7,768 nt of DNA from positions 1 to 7,768 of the forward strand of contig DDJR01000089.1 of the NCBI GenBank assembly GCA_002339135.1. Reading direction: 5' to 3'. The position numbers and the translations under genes were made by a program. Shown one piece after another: positions 1 through 7,200 of the stretch; position 1 is the first letter of the stretch; each line of letters opens with the position of its first letter. The notes under the pieces are model-generated. The model ran no database searches. It saw nothing but the letters and a program-made list of their open reading frames with translations, and had not been told where the DNA came from. Source of the stretch: Flavobacteriales bacterium UBA2619 (GTDB taxonomy: Bacteria > Bacteroidota > Bacteroidia > Flavobacteriales_D > Sanyastnellaceae).

Positions 1-1
1 T

Positions 2-889
2 TTTGAAGGAAATAACGGCTATTTCGAAGCGTACGGGAACTTTGACAATGCTTGGTTAACCTGGACAGTGAACGGTGATGTTGTTGCCGAGGGAGTTGAG
101 TTTTATCAGGTTCTAGATTCTGATTACCTCGAGGGTTTTCTGCTTTGTGTTGACTTTGTTTCTGAAGAGTGTGGTGGTATTGTGGAGGCTTGTGAATTTA
201 TAAACCCGGTTGGAGCTGGAGGTTGCCCTGAGGAAATTGAGGTTATTTTCCCCAAGTGGGACATGTGTTCTTGGTCATTTGGGTTAACAAATGTTGAAGA
301 AAACAGTTATATATCATGGGATTTTGGTGATGGATCTGAAGTTGAAGAGGGTGTCTCTTGGGCGTCTCATGTCTATGACTCAGACGGAGATTATAATGTT
401 GTTGTTGTGTATTACAGTGAATCATGTCAAGAAGGGGTAGAGCTGGAAATGGCCATCGAGGTACAAGGCTGTTCAGGAGACGAAGCCTGCATAGATCCAG
501 ACCAAATCGACAACGAATTCAGTTGTACCGAAGAATATGCTCCAGTTTGTGGTTGTGATGGTGTGACATACTCAAACATCTGCTACGCAATCAACTATGG
601 TGGTGTAACTTCATGGGTAGAGGGAGAATGTACGACAGGAGTAACTTATTTCGCGGATGCGACAGGATGGAATGTGTTCCCTGTACCCACTTCGGAAGGA
701 GTTACTGTGCGTGGCTTACCTCTTGGGATATGGCCCATGAAGATGTATGATTCTCAGGGTCGAGAGGTTCTTGATTTGAACGTGTCAAATGGAGAGACGC
801 TAGCATTAGATGGTCTTGTCAACGGCTGGTATACCATTCAAATAGTAGGAGTTGAAAGCTCTTTGAAAAGAGTTGTCGTACAGCGATAA
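2..889 (+). CDS. Secreted PKD/Kazal-domain protein with C-terminal T9SS sorting domain (5' end missing)
   Basis: The frame is open to the window edge, so the true start and signal peptide lie upstream; the GTG at 68 is internal. 295 residues are visible. From the fragment start: a degenerate PKD-like module (about 1-67); a clear PKD module (about 76-156) with the WDFGDGS motif at 106-112 and a DSDGDY turn; a Kazal-like module (163-210) with six cysteines at 163, 175, 183, 185, 194 and 210 and the core YAPVCGCDGVTYSN; and a type A T9SS tail (about 223-295) beginning VFPVPTSEG and ending in a basic KRVVVQR. From family knowledge, such proteins cross the outer membrane by the type IX system and are anchored at or released from the surface. 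PKD modules serve as spacers or in binding, and Kazal modules often inhibit serine proteases. No enzymatic domain is visible; one could lie in the missing N-terminus. The actual substrate or role is unknown. Confidence 0.9.
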   Translation, partial: FEGNNGYFEAYGNFDNAWLTWTVNGDVVAEGVEFYQVLDSDYLEGFLLCVDFVSEECGGIVEACEFINPVGAGGCPEEIEVIFPKWDMCSWSFGLTNVEENSYISWDFGDGSEVEEGVSWASHVYDSDGDYNVVVVYYSESCQEGVELEMAIEVQGCSGDEACIDPDQIDNEFSCTEEYAPVCGCDGVTYSNICYAINYGGVTSWVEGECTTGVTYFADATGWNVFPVPTSEGVTVRGLPLGIWPMKMYDSQGREVLDLNVSNGETLALDGLVNGWYTIQIVGVESSLKRVVVQR

Positions 890-899
890 GGCGGCCCAA

Positions 900-929
900 T
901 TGTGTATATCTTCGCCAAGCAAGTATTTG
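900..929 (+). promoter_or_regulatory. Weak candidate Bacteroidota promoter ahead of the glycosyltransferase gene
   Basis: In the 64-bp spacer after the secreted-protein gene, TTG at 900-902 is followed 19 bases later by AGTATTTG (922-929). The Bacteroidota consensus is TTG, 17-23 bases, then TAnnTTTG. The TTG and TTTG parts match but the TA of the -7 box does not. Transcription would start near 934, about 20 bases before the ATG at 954. It is the only arrangement in this spacer that comes close, and it may be chance. Confidence 0.25.
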
Positions 930-953
930 CAAAAAACTGAATTGCCTGATTGA

Positions 954-3900
954 ATGCGCTACGATCGTTTAAATGTTCTTGTTGGATGGTCCGTATGGGC
1001 TGTTGCAACTGTTGTTTACCTTCTTACGGTAGAACCTACTGCTAGTTTTTGGGATTGTGGTGAGTTTATAGCTTCAGCTTATAAGCTTGAAGTGGGTCAC
1101 CCTCCTGGCGCACCGCTCTTTATGTTACTTGCACGTGCTCTGATGGTCTTTTCTTCCCCAGAGACAGCAGCCTTTGCTGCGAATGCCCTCTCTGCATTGA
1201 GTAGTTCATTCACTATTTTATTTTTATTCTGGAGCATCACTCACCTTGCGCGACGATTTTCAGGTGGGTTTTCTGTCGAACCTTCTTCAGCTGAAAGATG
1301 GGCGATTCTGGGTTCAGGTGTGGTAGGTGCGCTAGCATACACCTTCTCGGATTCATTTTGGTTTAGTGCGACAGAGGGCGAGGTGTATGCTCTGTCTTCA
1401 CTATTTACAGCAGCCGTGTTTTGGGCGATATTGAAGTGGGAAAGTGTGGCTGACGAACCTGGCTCTTCAAGGTGGATTATCCTCATCGCATACTTGATGG
1501 GACTTTCAATCGGAGTTCACCTTCTCAACCTACTTGCGATACCTGCAATAGCTCTCGTTTACTTCTTCAGAAAGCACGAGTTCAGTATGAAAGGGCTGGT
1601 CATAACTGGCGTGGTTTCGATCGCGTTACTTGGATTTATTCAAATAGGACTTATTCAAGGTGTGATTAAACTTGCTGGAGATTTCGAGCGGGTTTTTGTG
1701 AACTCAATGGGCCTGCCGTTTAACACAGGCATATTTGCATATCTGTTGATTCTCATTGCAATTCTGTCATTCGGAGTTCTCTATTCGAGGAAGAAAGGTT
1801 GGTGGGCAGCAAACACCTTCGTCCTCAGTATCGCGATGATGTTAATTGGGTACAGCTCTTTTACAACGATCGTAGTACGTTCTAGCGCCAATCCTCCCAT
1901 GGATGAAAACGATCCAGAGAATTTTTTCCAACTTCTTAAATACCTCAACAGAGAGCAGTATGGAGATAGACCACTTTCAACAGGTCAATATTGGGACTCG
2001 CCACTTGAAATTGAAAACCCTCAGGGAGATGGTGGAGCTACTTGGGTAAAGAGCTTCAGCGTGAAGGAACTTAAAGGCACACGTGACGTTAGGGTGAAGT
2101 CGTTTAAAAGTGAGTCGACAGCATTAAACTTTATCGAGGACTCTTCAAACACACGTTTCCATCTTGTAGAGGAGTATATTAATTCAGGAGAGAAGAAGGG
2201 GACTGTTTCGAATTACAATCCAGATTTCACGATGTTGTTTCCAAGAATGTACTCATCGGAAGGACGTCATGTAAAAGAATACAAGCGTTGGAGCAATTAC
2301 AAAGGATTTAACCAGGCAGCCAGATATACAAGCCCACTTGTTGATGGAGCGATGTCAAGGCAAGCTTTTTTAATTCACCTTGAAAAAGATGTGTTCAATG
2401 GAACCATGTCTAAGTCAGAGTTGGAAAGAACCTTAAAACGTCTTTTCAAAGAATACGGCCAAGCTTGGGATGGAGAATTTGAAGTTAGAGATGCAAATTC
2501 CGTTCTGGTAAGAGACCCTAAAACAGGTGGAATGAGTTTGGCTCCATTAGATGACCCTCGGGTTGTAGAAGCGCTCAATGCGATGCTTGTCCAGAGGTTT
2601 GACAGAGGATTAACAAGCGGAAAACAATTCGTAAAAGGTCTCAACCAGGAGAAGCAATACTATGAGAGTATGGCATCACGGGCGAAGGACTACAATGAAC
2701 AACAAAGAGCCTTAAGAGCTCTTGACGGAATTCAAGAGAAACTTCAACCGACACAAGCAGAAAACCTGCGTTATTTCGTAGACTACCAAATGGGCTGGAT
2801 GTACTTTCGTTACTTTATGTGGAACTTTGCAGGAAAGCAAAATGACACACAAGGTCACGGAGACTTTACAAGCGGAAACTGGTTGTCTGGTCTGGACACC
2901 ATCGATGAACTTCGCCTCGGGAATCGCGATACCCTTACTCAGGAAATGAAGGAAAACAAGGGTCGCAACCACTTCTTCTATTTACCTCTTCTGCTGGGTT
3001 TGATAGGCCTTGTATTCCAAATACAACGCGACCCACGTGGTGCTGGAACAGTGGCTCTCCTCTTTTTTATGACAGGAATGGCAATCGTCGTTTATCTCAA
3101 CCAAACACCAATGCAGCCGCGCGAAAGGGATTACGCCTACGTTGGGTCTTTCTATTCCTTTGCGATGTGGATAGGTCTTAGCGTGTATGCTCTTTTTGAT
3201 GCAGCAAGGCGTTCCGACTGGTTCATTCATGCAAAAGGCCTGAGCCTTCCGCTGGGTGCAGGGGTCGTTTTCTATCTCCTTGAAACCATGAGCGGCATTC
3301 CCAATTATTTGTCTTTAAGCATGTTGTTTATGACTCTTGCAGCCGCAGTTCTTTATGGAATTGCCCATGGTTTGAGAGTCGCGGGACTCAATGAAAACGC
3401 AAGAGCACTCGCCCTTGTTGCAGTTACGATGTGTGTTCCTTTGCTGATGGCGTCAGAGGGTTGGGATGACCACAGCAGAGCTCACAGAACAACTGGGGTC
3501 GATTTCGCTAAGAATTATTTGCATTCGCTCGCACCCAATGCCATTCTCTTCACGAACGGAGACAACGATACATTTCCACTTTGGTATGCACAAGAGGTGG
3601 AAGGTGTTAGGACGGATGTGAGGGTTTGCAACTTGAGTCTTCTAAATACGGATTGGTACATCGATCAAATGAGACGTCGTGCATACGAAAGCGCGCCCCT
3701 TCCGATAGAAATGACTGAGGAACAATACAGACAGGGAACAAGAGATATCATTTTACTTGAACCTTCTCGAGATGCAGGCTATTTAGATATTTCTAAGGCG
3801 TTTGAAACAGCTTTAGACGAGGAAGATCAAAAATCCTATGGTCCCAAGAGCTACCCCTATTTTCCATCTAACAAATTCAGCATTCCCGTGGACTCTGCTC

Positions 3901-4805
3901 AGGTTGTAGATCTGGGAATCGTTTCAGGTGACGAAGTCAACATGATTGCGAATGCCGTTGAGTGGGAAGTTGTCGATGGCAAAGGAAATCCAATGCAATA
4001 TGTTCTAAAAAATCAGGTAGCGTTGCTTTCGATGCTAGCAAATAACAATTGGGAACGTCCAATTTACTTCGCTGTAACGACCGGTGGAGATGCGTATATC
4101 GGACTTCAGGATTACTTTAGACTGGAAGGTTTGGCTTACAGACTGGTTCCGATTAAATATCCAAAGAACTCTAACCCCAATGTAACAGGTGGAGTGTCAA
4201 CTGACTTGATGTTTAACAACGTGATGGAGAACTGGTCTTGGGGAGGGATGGATGACCTTGAGAATGGTATTTACATGGATGAAAACAACCGACGCATGGT
4301 GACGAACATCAGACTTCAGATGGCGAATTTAGCTGAAGCGCTGATTGAAGAAAACGATCCCAACAGGGCCCTTGTTGTGTTGAATGAACTTCTTAGGAGA
4401 ACCCCCAAAGAAAACGTTCCCTATACAAGAGTGTTGATGCCAGTTGCAGAAGCATTTATCCAGCTTGCGACAGAGGATACCATCTTAGCACCGAAGTCTT
4501 CGAGTCTCACGGCCGATCAAAAGGCTGCTGCTTTAGAGATGGCACACGAGCTTGTTCTGGACCTATTCGACCAGCAACAAGAGGTCGTTGCGTATGCCAC
4601 ATCTCTTCAACCCGAATTCTACTCGGCGATGACCTCTGAAGTTGATCTAGCGCTGCAAGTGAACGATAGAATCTTACGAGTATTCAAGTATTATATGCCT
4701 CAAGATGACTTGGTGAAAGAGCTAGATACGCGAATCGGTCAAATGGAGGAAGATATAAACAGTTACGAGCGGCAAATTGTCCAGCTGGGAGTGATGGAAT
4801 TCTAA
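954..4805 (+). CDS. DUF2723 / GT117-type membrane glycosyltransferase (protein O-mannosyltransferase-like, TMEM260 relative)
   Basis: A 1283-residue integral membrane protein. The start is secure: an in-frame TGA lies directly before the ATG. About nine hydrophobic segments fill residues 10-308. The first outward loop carries FWDCGEF (32-38), the acidic DxxE-type motif expected of the GT-C catalytic loop, then GHPPGAP (48-54). A soluble section (about 310-670) includes PENFFQLLKYLNREQYGD (321-338). A second group of about six membrane segments (673-832) includes PMQPRERDYAYVGSFY, with RERDY at 723-727, a family hallmark. The C-terminal soluble part (about 835-1283) has NGDNDTFPLW from 868 and TPR-like helices near 1120-1175. 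The human relative TMEM260 O-mannosylates plexin-type IPT domains in the ER. Bacteroidota members probably glycosylate exported proteins or envelope glycans from a lipid-linked sugar, but the bacterial substrate is inference. The protein seems long for the family because of extra sequence at about 436-602. It is first in a tight run with purN, rnhA and the dehydrogenase gene. Confidence 0.9.
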   Translation: MRYDRLNVLVGWSVWAVATVVYLLTVEPTASFWDCGEFIASAYKLEVGHPPGAPLFMLLARALMVFSSPETAAFAANALSALSSSFTILFLFWSITHLARRFSGGFSVEPSSAERWAILGSGVVGALAYTFSDSFWFSATEGEVYALSSLFTAAVFWAILKWESVADEPGSSRWIILIAYLMGLSIGVHLLNLLAIPAIALVYFFRKHEFSMKGLVITGVVSIALLGFIQIGLIQGVIKLAGDFERVFVNSMGLPFNTGIFAYLLILIAILSFGVLYSRKKGWWAANTFVLSIAMMLIGYSSFTTIVVRSSANPPMDENDPENFFQLLKYLNREQYGDRPLSTGQYWDSPLEIENPQGDGGATWVKSFSVKELKGTRDVRVKSFKSESTALNFIEDSSNTRFHLVEEYINSGEKKGTVSNYNPDFTMLFPRMYSSEGRHVKEYKRWSNYKGFNQAARYTSPLVDGAMSRQAFLIHLEKDVFNGTMSKSELERTLKRLFKEYGQAWDGEFEVRDANSVLVRDPKTGGMSLAPLDDPRVVEALNAMLVQRFDRGLTSGKQFVKGLNQEKQYYESMASRAKDYNEQQRALRALDGIQEKLQPTQAENLRYFVDYQMGWMYFRYFMWNFAGKQNDTQGHGDFTSGNWLSGLDTIDELRLGNRDTLTQEMKENKGRNHFFYLPLLLGLIGLVFQIQRDPRGAGTVALLFFMTGMAIVVYLNQTPMQPRERDYAYVGSFYSFAMWIGLSVYALFDAARRSDWFIHAKGLSLPLGAGVVFYLLETMSGIPNYLSLSMLFMTLAAAVLYGIAHGLRVAGLNENARALALVAVTMCVPLLMASEGWDDHSRAHRTTGVDFAKNYLHSLAPNAILFTNGDNDTFPLWYAQEVEGVRTDVRVCNLSLLNTDWYIDQMRRRAYESAPLPIEMTEEQYRQGTRDIILLEPSRDAGYLDISKAFETALDEEDQKSYGPKSYPYFPSNKFSIPVDSAQVVDLGIVSGDEVNMIANAVEWEVVDGKGNPMQYVLKNQVALLSMLANNNWERPIYFAVTTGGDAYIGLQDYFRLEGLAYRLVPIKYPKNSNPNVTGGVSTDLMFNNVMENWSWGGMDDLENGIYMDENNRRMVTNIRLQMANLAEALIEENDPNRALVVLNELLRRTPKENVPYTRVLMPVAEAFIQLATEDTILAPKSSSLTADQKAAALEMAHELVLDLFDQQQEVVAYATSLQPEFYSAMTSEVDLALQVNDRILRVFKYYMPQDDLVKELDTRIGQMEEDINSYERQIVQLGVMEF

Positions 4806-4818
4806 GAATCCGAGTGAT

Positions 4819-5397
4819 ATGAGAGTAGCAATCTTAGCTTCTGGAAGTGGTTCGAATGCGGCGGCATTGATGCATTGCTTTTCTGCAACTGAAGGTGTCG
4901 ATGTTGTGCTGGTTGGGTCGAATCGCAGTGGCGCAGGAGTGCTAGAAAAAGCACAACAAGCTGGAGTAAGTTCGATTCATTTTACCAGTGATGATCTTGC
5001 CGGGGGAGTGCTTCTAAAGAAGCTGAAGACAGTCAATGTAGATTGGGTTTTACTTGCAGGATTCCTTTTACAAATCCCCATAGAATTTTGCCGAGCTTTC
5101 GAAAATAAAATTTTAAACATCCATCCATCTCTCCTCCCTAAATTTGGTGGGAAAGGCATGTATGGAATGAATGTGCATCGTGCAGTTTTCGAGGCAGCGG
5201 AGAAAGAAAGCGGCATGACGATTCACTACGTTAACGAGTGTTTCGATGAGGGTGAAATTGTCTTCCAAGGACGGATAGATGTTTCACAGTTAACCTCAGC
5301 AGAAGAGATTTCTTCAGAGGTTCTTAAGTTGGAACACGAATACTATCCGAGAGTTGCTTCAGCATTGATTCTAGATTCGAAAACCCCTGTAAAATGA
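4819..5397 (+). CDS. purN: Phosphoribosylglycinamide formyltransferase (GAR transformylase, folate-dependent)
   Basis: Cytoplasmic enzyme of de novo purine synthesis: it transfers a formyl group from 10-formyltetrahydrofolate to GAR, giving FGAR. At 192 residues it is of normal PurN length. The N-terminal strand and phosphate-binding loop read AILASGSGSN (4-13). The catalytic triad is present: N100 and H102 in LNIHPSLLPKFGG, and D143 in FDEGEIVFQ, equivalent to E. coli N106, H108 and D144. GMTIHYVNE (132-140) is the usual strand before the catalytic aspartate. The gene starts 13 bp after the glycosyltransferase stop, and its TGA overlaps the ATG of rnhA as ATGA, so the two are probably translationally coupled. 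No strong Shine-Dalgarno site precedes it, as is usual in Bacteroidota. No purine riboswitch or other pathway gene lies nearby. Confidence 0.96.
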   Translation: MRVAILASGSGSNAAALMHCFSATEGVDVVLVGSNRSGAGVLEKAQQAGVSSIHFTSDDLAGGVLLKKLKTVNVDWVLLAGFLLQIPIEFCRAFENKILNIHPSLLPKFGGKGMYGMNVHRAVFEAAEKESGMTIHYVNECFDEGEIVFQGRIDVSQLTSAEEISSEVLKLEHEYYPRVASALILDSKTPVK

Positions 5398-5897
5398 AAC
5401 AGGTGATTGTATATACTGACGGAGGAGCAAGCGGAAACCCTGGACCTGGAGGCTATGGTGCGGTGATGCTTGCCTCAGGCGGGAAGTATTACAAAGAACT
5501 CAGTGGCGCTTTTCGTTTGACAACAAACAACAGAATGGAGCTTCTGGCGGTGATTGTCGCTTTAGAGACTTTGAAAAACAAAGGCACGCATGTGACCGTT
5601 TATTCTGATTCAAAATATGTCGTTGATGCGGTTGTGAAGAAGTGGGTCTTTAATTGGGTGAAAAAGAAATTTAAAGACAAGAAAAACCCAGATTTGTGGA
5701 AGAGGTTTCTACGCATTTATGCCCAACATGAGGTCAAGTTTGTCTGGGTGAAAGGTCACGCTGGAAATGAATACAACGAAGTAGCTGACAAATTAGCTGT
5801 TTCAGCCTACGCAGACGGTGTTTTAGAATTGAAAACAGATAGTGGGTATGAAGCATCGAAATCAGAAGATAACAACTTAAATTTGCGGTTCGAATAA
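5394..5897 (+). CDS. rnhA: Ribonuclease HI
   Basis: Cytoplasmic endonuclease that cuts the RNA strand of RNA/DNA hybrids (R-loops, primers) using two metal ions. All four catalytic carboxylates are visible: D9 in YTDGGASGNPGPGG, E49 in NNRMELLA, D72 in YSDSKYVVDAV and D132 in NEVADKLA. The catalytic-loop histidine is H122 in WVKGHAGNEYN. A lysine-rich stretch at about 82-97, rich in W and K, is the basic protrusion (handle) that binds hybrid in the E. coli type. The start is secure: the first beta strand begins at residue 2-3, and the ATG overlaps the purN stop by 4 bp. The protein is 167 residues against about 155 in E. coli. The extra length is a polar, partly acidic tail after about residue 145 with no recognisable motif. 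The next gene follows after 10 bp. Confidence 0.97.
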   Translation: MKQVIVYTDGGASGNPGPGGYGAVMLASGGKYYKELSGAFRLTTNNRMELLAVIVALETLKNKGTHVTVYSDSKYVVDAVVKKWVFNWVKKKFKDKKNPDLWKRFLRIYAQHEVKFVWVKGHAGNEYNEVADKLAVSAYADGVLELKTDSGYEASKSEDNNLNLRFE

Positions 5898-5907
5898 CTA
5901 CACAACC

Positions 5908-7086
5908 ATGCGTACAGATCTATACACAGGACACGATTATTTCAACATGGACGACCTCCTCACAGAGGAGCACAAACTGATCCGTGATGCAGCAAGAGAA
6001 TGGGTCAAGAAAGAGGTGAGCCCAATTATTGAAGATGCAGCAGAAAACCAAGTTTTTCCCCAGCACCTTCTACCTGGTCTGGGAGCTATAGGCGCATTCG
6101 GACCTTATATCCCTGAGCAATACGGCGGTGCAGGTTTGGATCAAATCTCTTACGGATTGATCATGCAAGAACTAGAGCGCTGCGATTCAGGCCTTCGTTC
6201 TACTGCTTCTGTCCAAAGCTCTCTTGTGATGTATCCCATTTGGAAGTATGGATCAGAGGAACAAAAAATGAAATACCTCCCCAAGCTCGGTACGGGTGAG
6301 TGGATAGGTTGTTTTGGGCTTACTGAGCCAGACCATGGATCTAATCCAGGGGGAATGACAACGAGCTATGTGGAGGATGGAGATGATGTTATCCTTAACG
6401 GGGCGAAGATGTGGATTTCGAATGCACCGTTTGCACAAATCGCTGTGGTTTGGGCAAAAAATGAGGCAGGAAGGATTCACGGAGTTATCGTAGAACGTGG
6501 AATGGAGGGTTTTTCAACCCCCACAATGAAGGGCAAGTGGTCACTGCGCGCATCTGACACCGGAGAGCTCATTTTCGACAACGTTCGCGTTCCTAAAGCA
6601 AATATCCTGACAGAAAAATCTGGACTTGGAGCGCCACTTGGATGTCTTGATTCAGCTCGTTATGGGATCGCTTGGGGGGCCATCGGCGCTGCTCTGGACT
6701 GTTACGATACAGCTCTTCGCTACTCCAAGGAACGCATGCAATTCGGTAAGCCTATCGCAGCGTTCCAACTCCAGCAAAAGAAACTCGCTGAGATGATCAC
6801 TGAGATTACGAAAGCACAACTCCTCACTTTGCGTCTCGGCCAACTTCGCAACGAAGGAAAGTCTACATCAGCCCAAATCTCAATGGCGAAACGCAACAAC
6901 GTGGACATGGCCATCACTGTAGCTCGCGAAGCGCGTCAAATGCTCGGTGCGATGGGTATCATGAACGAGTACCCCATTATGCGACACATGATGAACCTCG
7001 AATCCGTCATCACATACGAAGGAACCCACGATATCCATTTGTTGATTACCGGAATGGACATCACCGGAGAGAATGCCTTTAAGTAA
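5908..7086 (+). CDS. gcdH: Glutaryl-CoA dehydrogenase (acyl-CoA dehydrogenase family, predicted decarboxylating)
   Basis: FAD enzyme that oxidises and decarboxylates glutaryl-CoA to crotonyl-CoA and CO2, passing electrons to ETF; the step belongs to lysine and tryptophan breakdown. At 392 residues it is of normal length, with the helical N-terminal domain (about 15-130), beta domain (CFGLTEPDHGSNP at 135-147, WISNAP at 169-174) and C-terminal helical domain. The catalytic base is E371 in TYEGTHDIH. Residues that set apart glutaryl-CoA dehydrogenase from general acyl-CoA dehydrogenases are present: R97 and S101 in DSGLRSTASVQSS match human R94 and S98, which hold the distal carboxylate. E90 and Y370 match E87 and Y369 of the decarboxylating enzymes. 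LRASDTGE, ARYGIAWG and RMQFGKP are further close matches to the human enzyme. The ATG at 5908 is preferred over the internal one at 5947 because the N-terminal DLYTGHDYF segment looks conserved in Bacteroidota homologues (from memory). It is last in the four-gene run. Confidence 0.93.
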   Translation: MRTDLYTGHDYFNMDDLLTEEHKLIRDAAREWVKKEVSPIIEDAAENQVFPQHLLPGLGAIGAFGPYIPEQYGGAGLDQISYGLIMQELERCDSGLRSTASVQSSLVMYPIWKYGSEEQKMKYLPKLGTGEWIGCFGLTEPDHGSNPGGMTTSYVEDGDDVILNGAKMWISNAPFAQIAVVWAKNEAGRIHGVIVERGMEGFSTPTMKGKWSLRASDTGELIFDNVRVPKANILTEKSGLGAPLGCLDSARYGIAWGAIGAALDCYDTALRYSKERMQFGKPIAAFQLQQKKLAEMITEITKAQLLTLRLGQLRNEGKSTSAQISMAKRNNVDMAITVAREARQMLGAMGIMNEYPIMRHMMNLESVITYEGTHDIHLLITGMDITGENAFK

Positions 7087-7132
7087 AGACGATTTCGACT
7101 CTATACAATTAGATGTTAACAACATTTCGTCT
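7087..7132 (+). terminator. Possible stem-loop after the dehydrogenase gene (weak terminator candidate)
   Basis: Directly after the stop codon, AGACGA (7087-7092) can pair with TCGTCT (7127-7132). Inside it AGATGTT (7111-7117) pairs with AACATTT (7121-7127) around a three-base AAC loop, with one G-U pair; the two stems share T7127. Only a short T run (7138-7141) follows at a distance, so this is not a classical intrinsic terminator. The position between the end of one gene run and the start of another fits a transcription boundary. Confidence 0.25.
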
Positions 7133-7139
7133 ATAGGTT

Positions 7140-7173
7140 TTCCACTATATTTAAAATTAAAATACTATTTTTG
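7140..7173 (+). promoter_or_regulatory. Candidate Bacteroidota promoter for the polysaccharide export gene
   Basis: TATTTTTG at 7166-7173 is an exact match to the Bacteroidota -7 consensus TAnnTTTG. The -33 element is poor: the best fit is TTC at 7140-7142, 23 bases upstream, one mismatch from TTG. Transcription would begin near 7178, leaving a leader of about 20 bases before the ATG at 7201. The surrounding 114-bp gap (7087-7200) is under 30% GC by hand count. This placement suggests the export gene starts its own transcript. Confidence 0.5.
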
Positions 7174-7200
7174 TGCTCGACTACATACAAAAGAATTTAA

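Noticed and set aside
68..70. GTG at 68 as the start of the secreted-protein gene.
   Set aside because: The same frame is open back to base 2 with PKD-like sequence, and no signal peptide follows the GTG, so it is an internal valine codon.
954..4805. Four matches in the glycosyltransferase to the Bacteroidota O-glycosylation motif D-[ST]-[AILVMT] (two DTI, one DTL, one DSA), suggesting self-glycosylation.
   Set aside because: About four matches are expected by chance in a protein of this length and composition. The visible part of the neighbouring secreted protein has none.
5947..5949. Internal ATG as an alternative start of the dehydrogenase gene.
   Set aside because: The 13 residues before it resemble the N-terminus of Bacteroidota homologues as I recall them, and the upstream ATG sits at a normal 10-bp distance from rnhA.
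243..7125. Several minus-strand and alternate-frame open frames of 60-89 codons across the window.
   Set aside because: All but one lie wholly inside well-supported genes on the + strand, and the one at 6880-7125 only runs past the end of the dehydrogenase gene. They show low-complexity or shadow-like composition and no recognisable domain or start context.
7144..7172. AT-rich tract before the export gene as a possible attachment site or origin.
   Set aside because: No direct repeats, integrase gene or iteron pattern is visible. AT-richness is sufficiently explained by a Bacteroidota promoter region.
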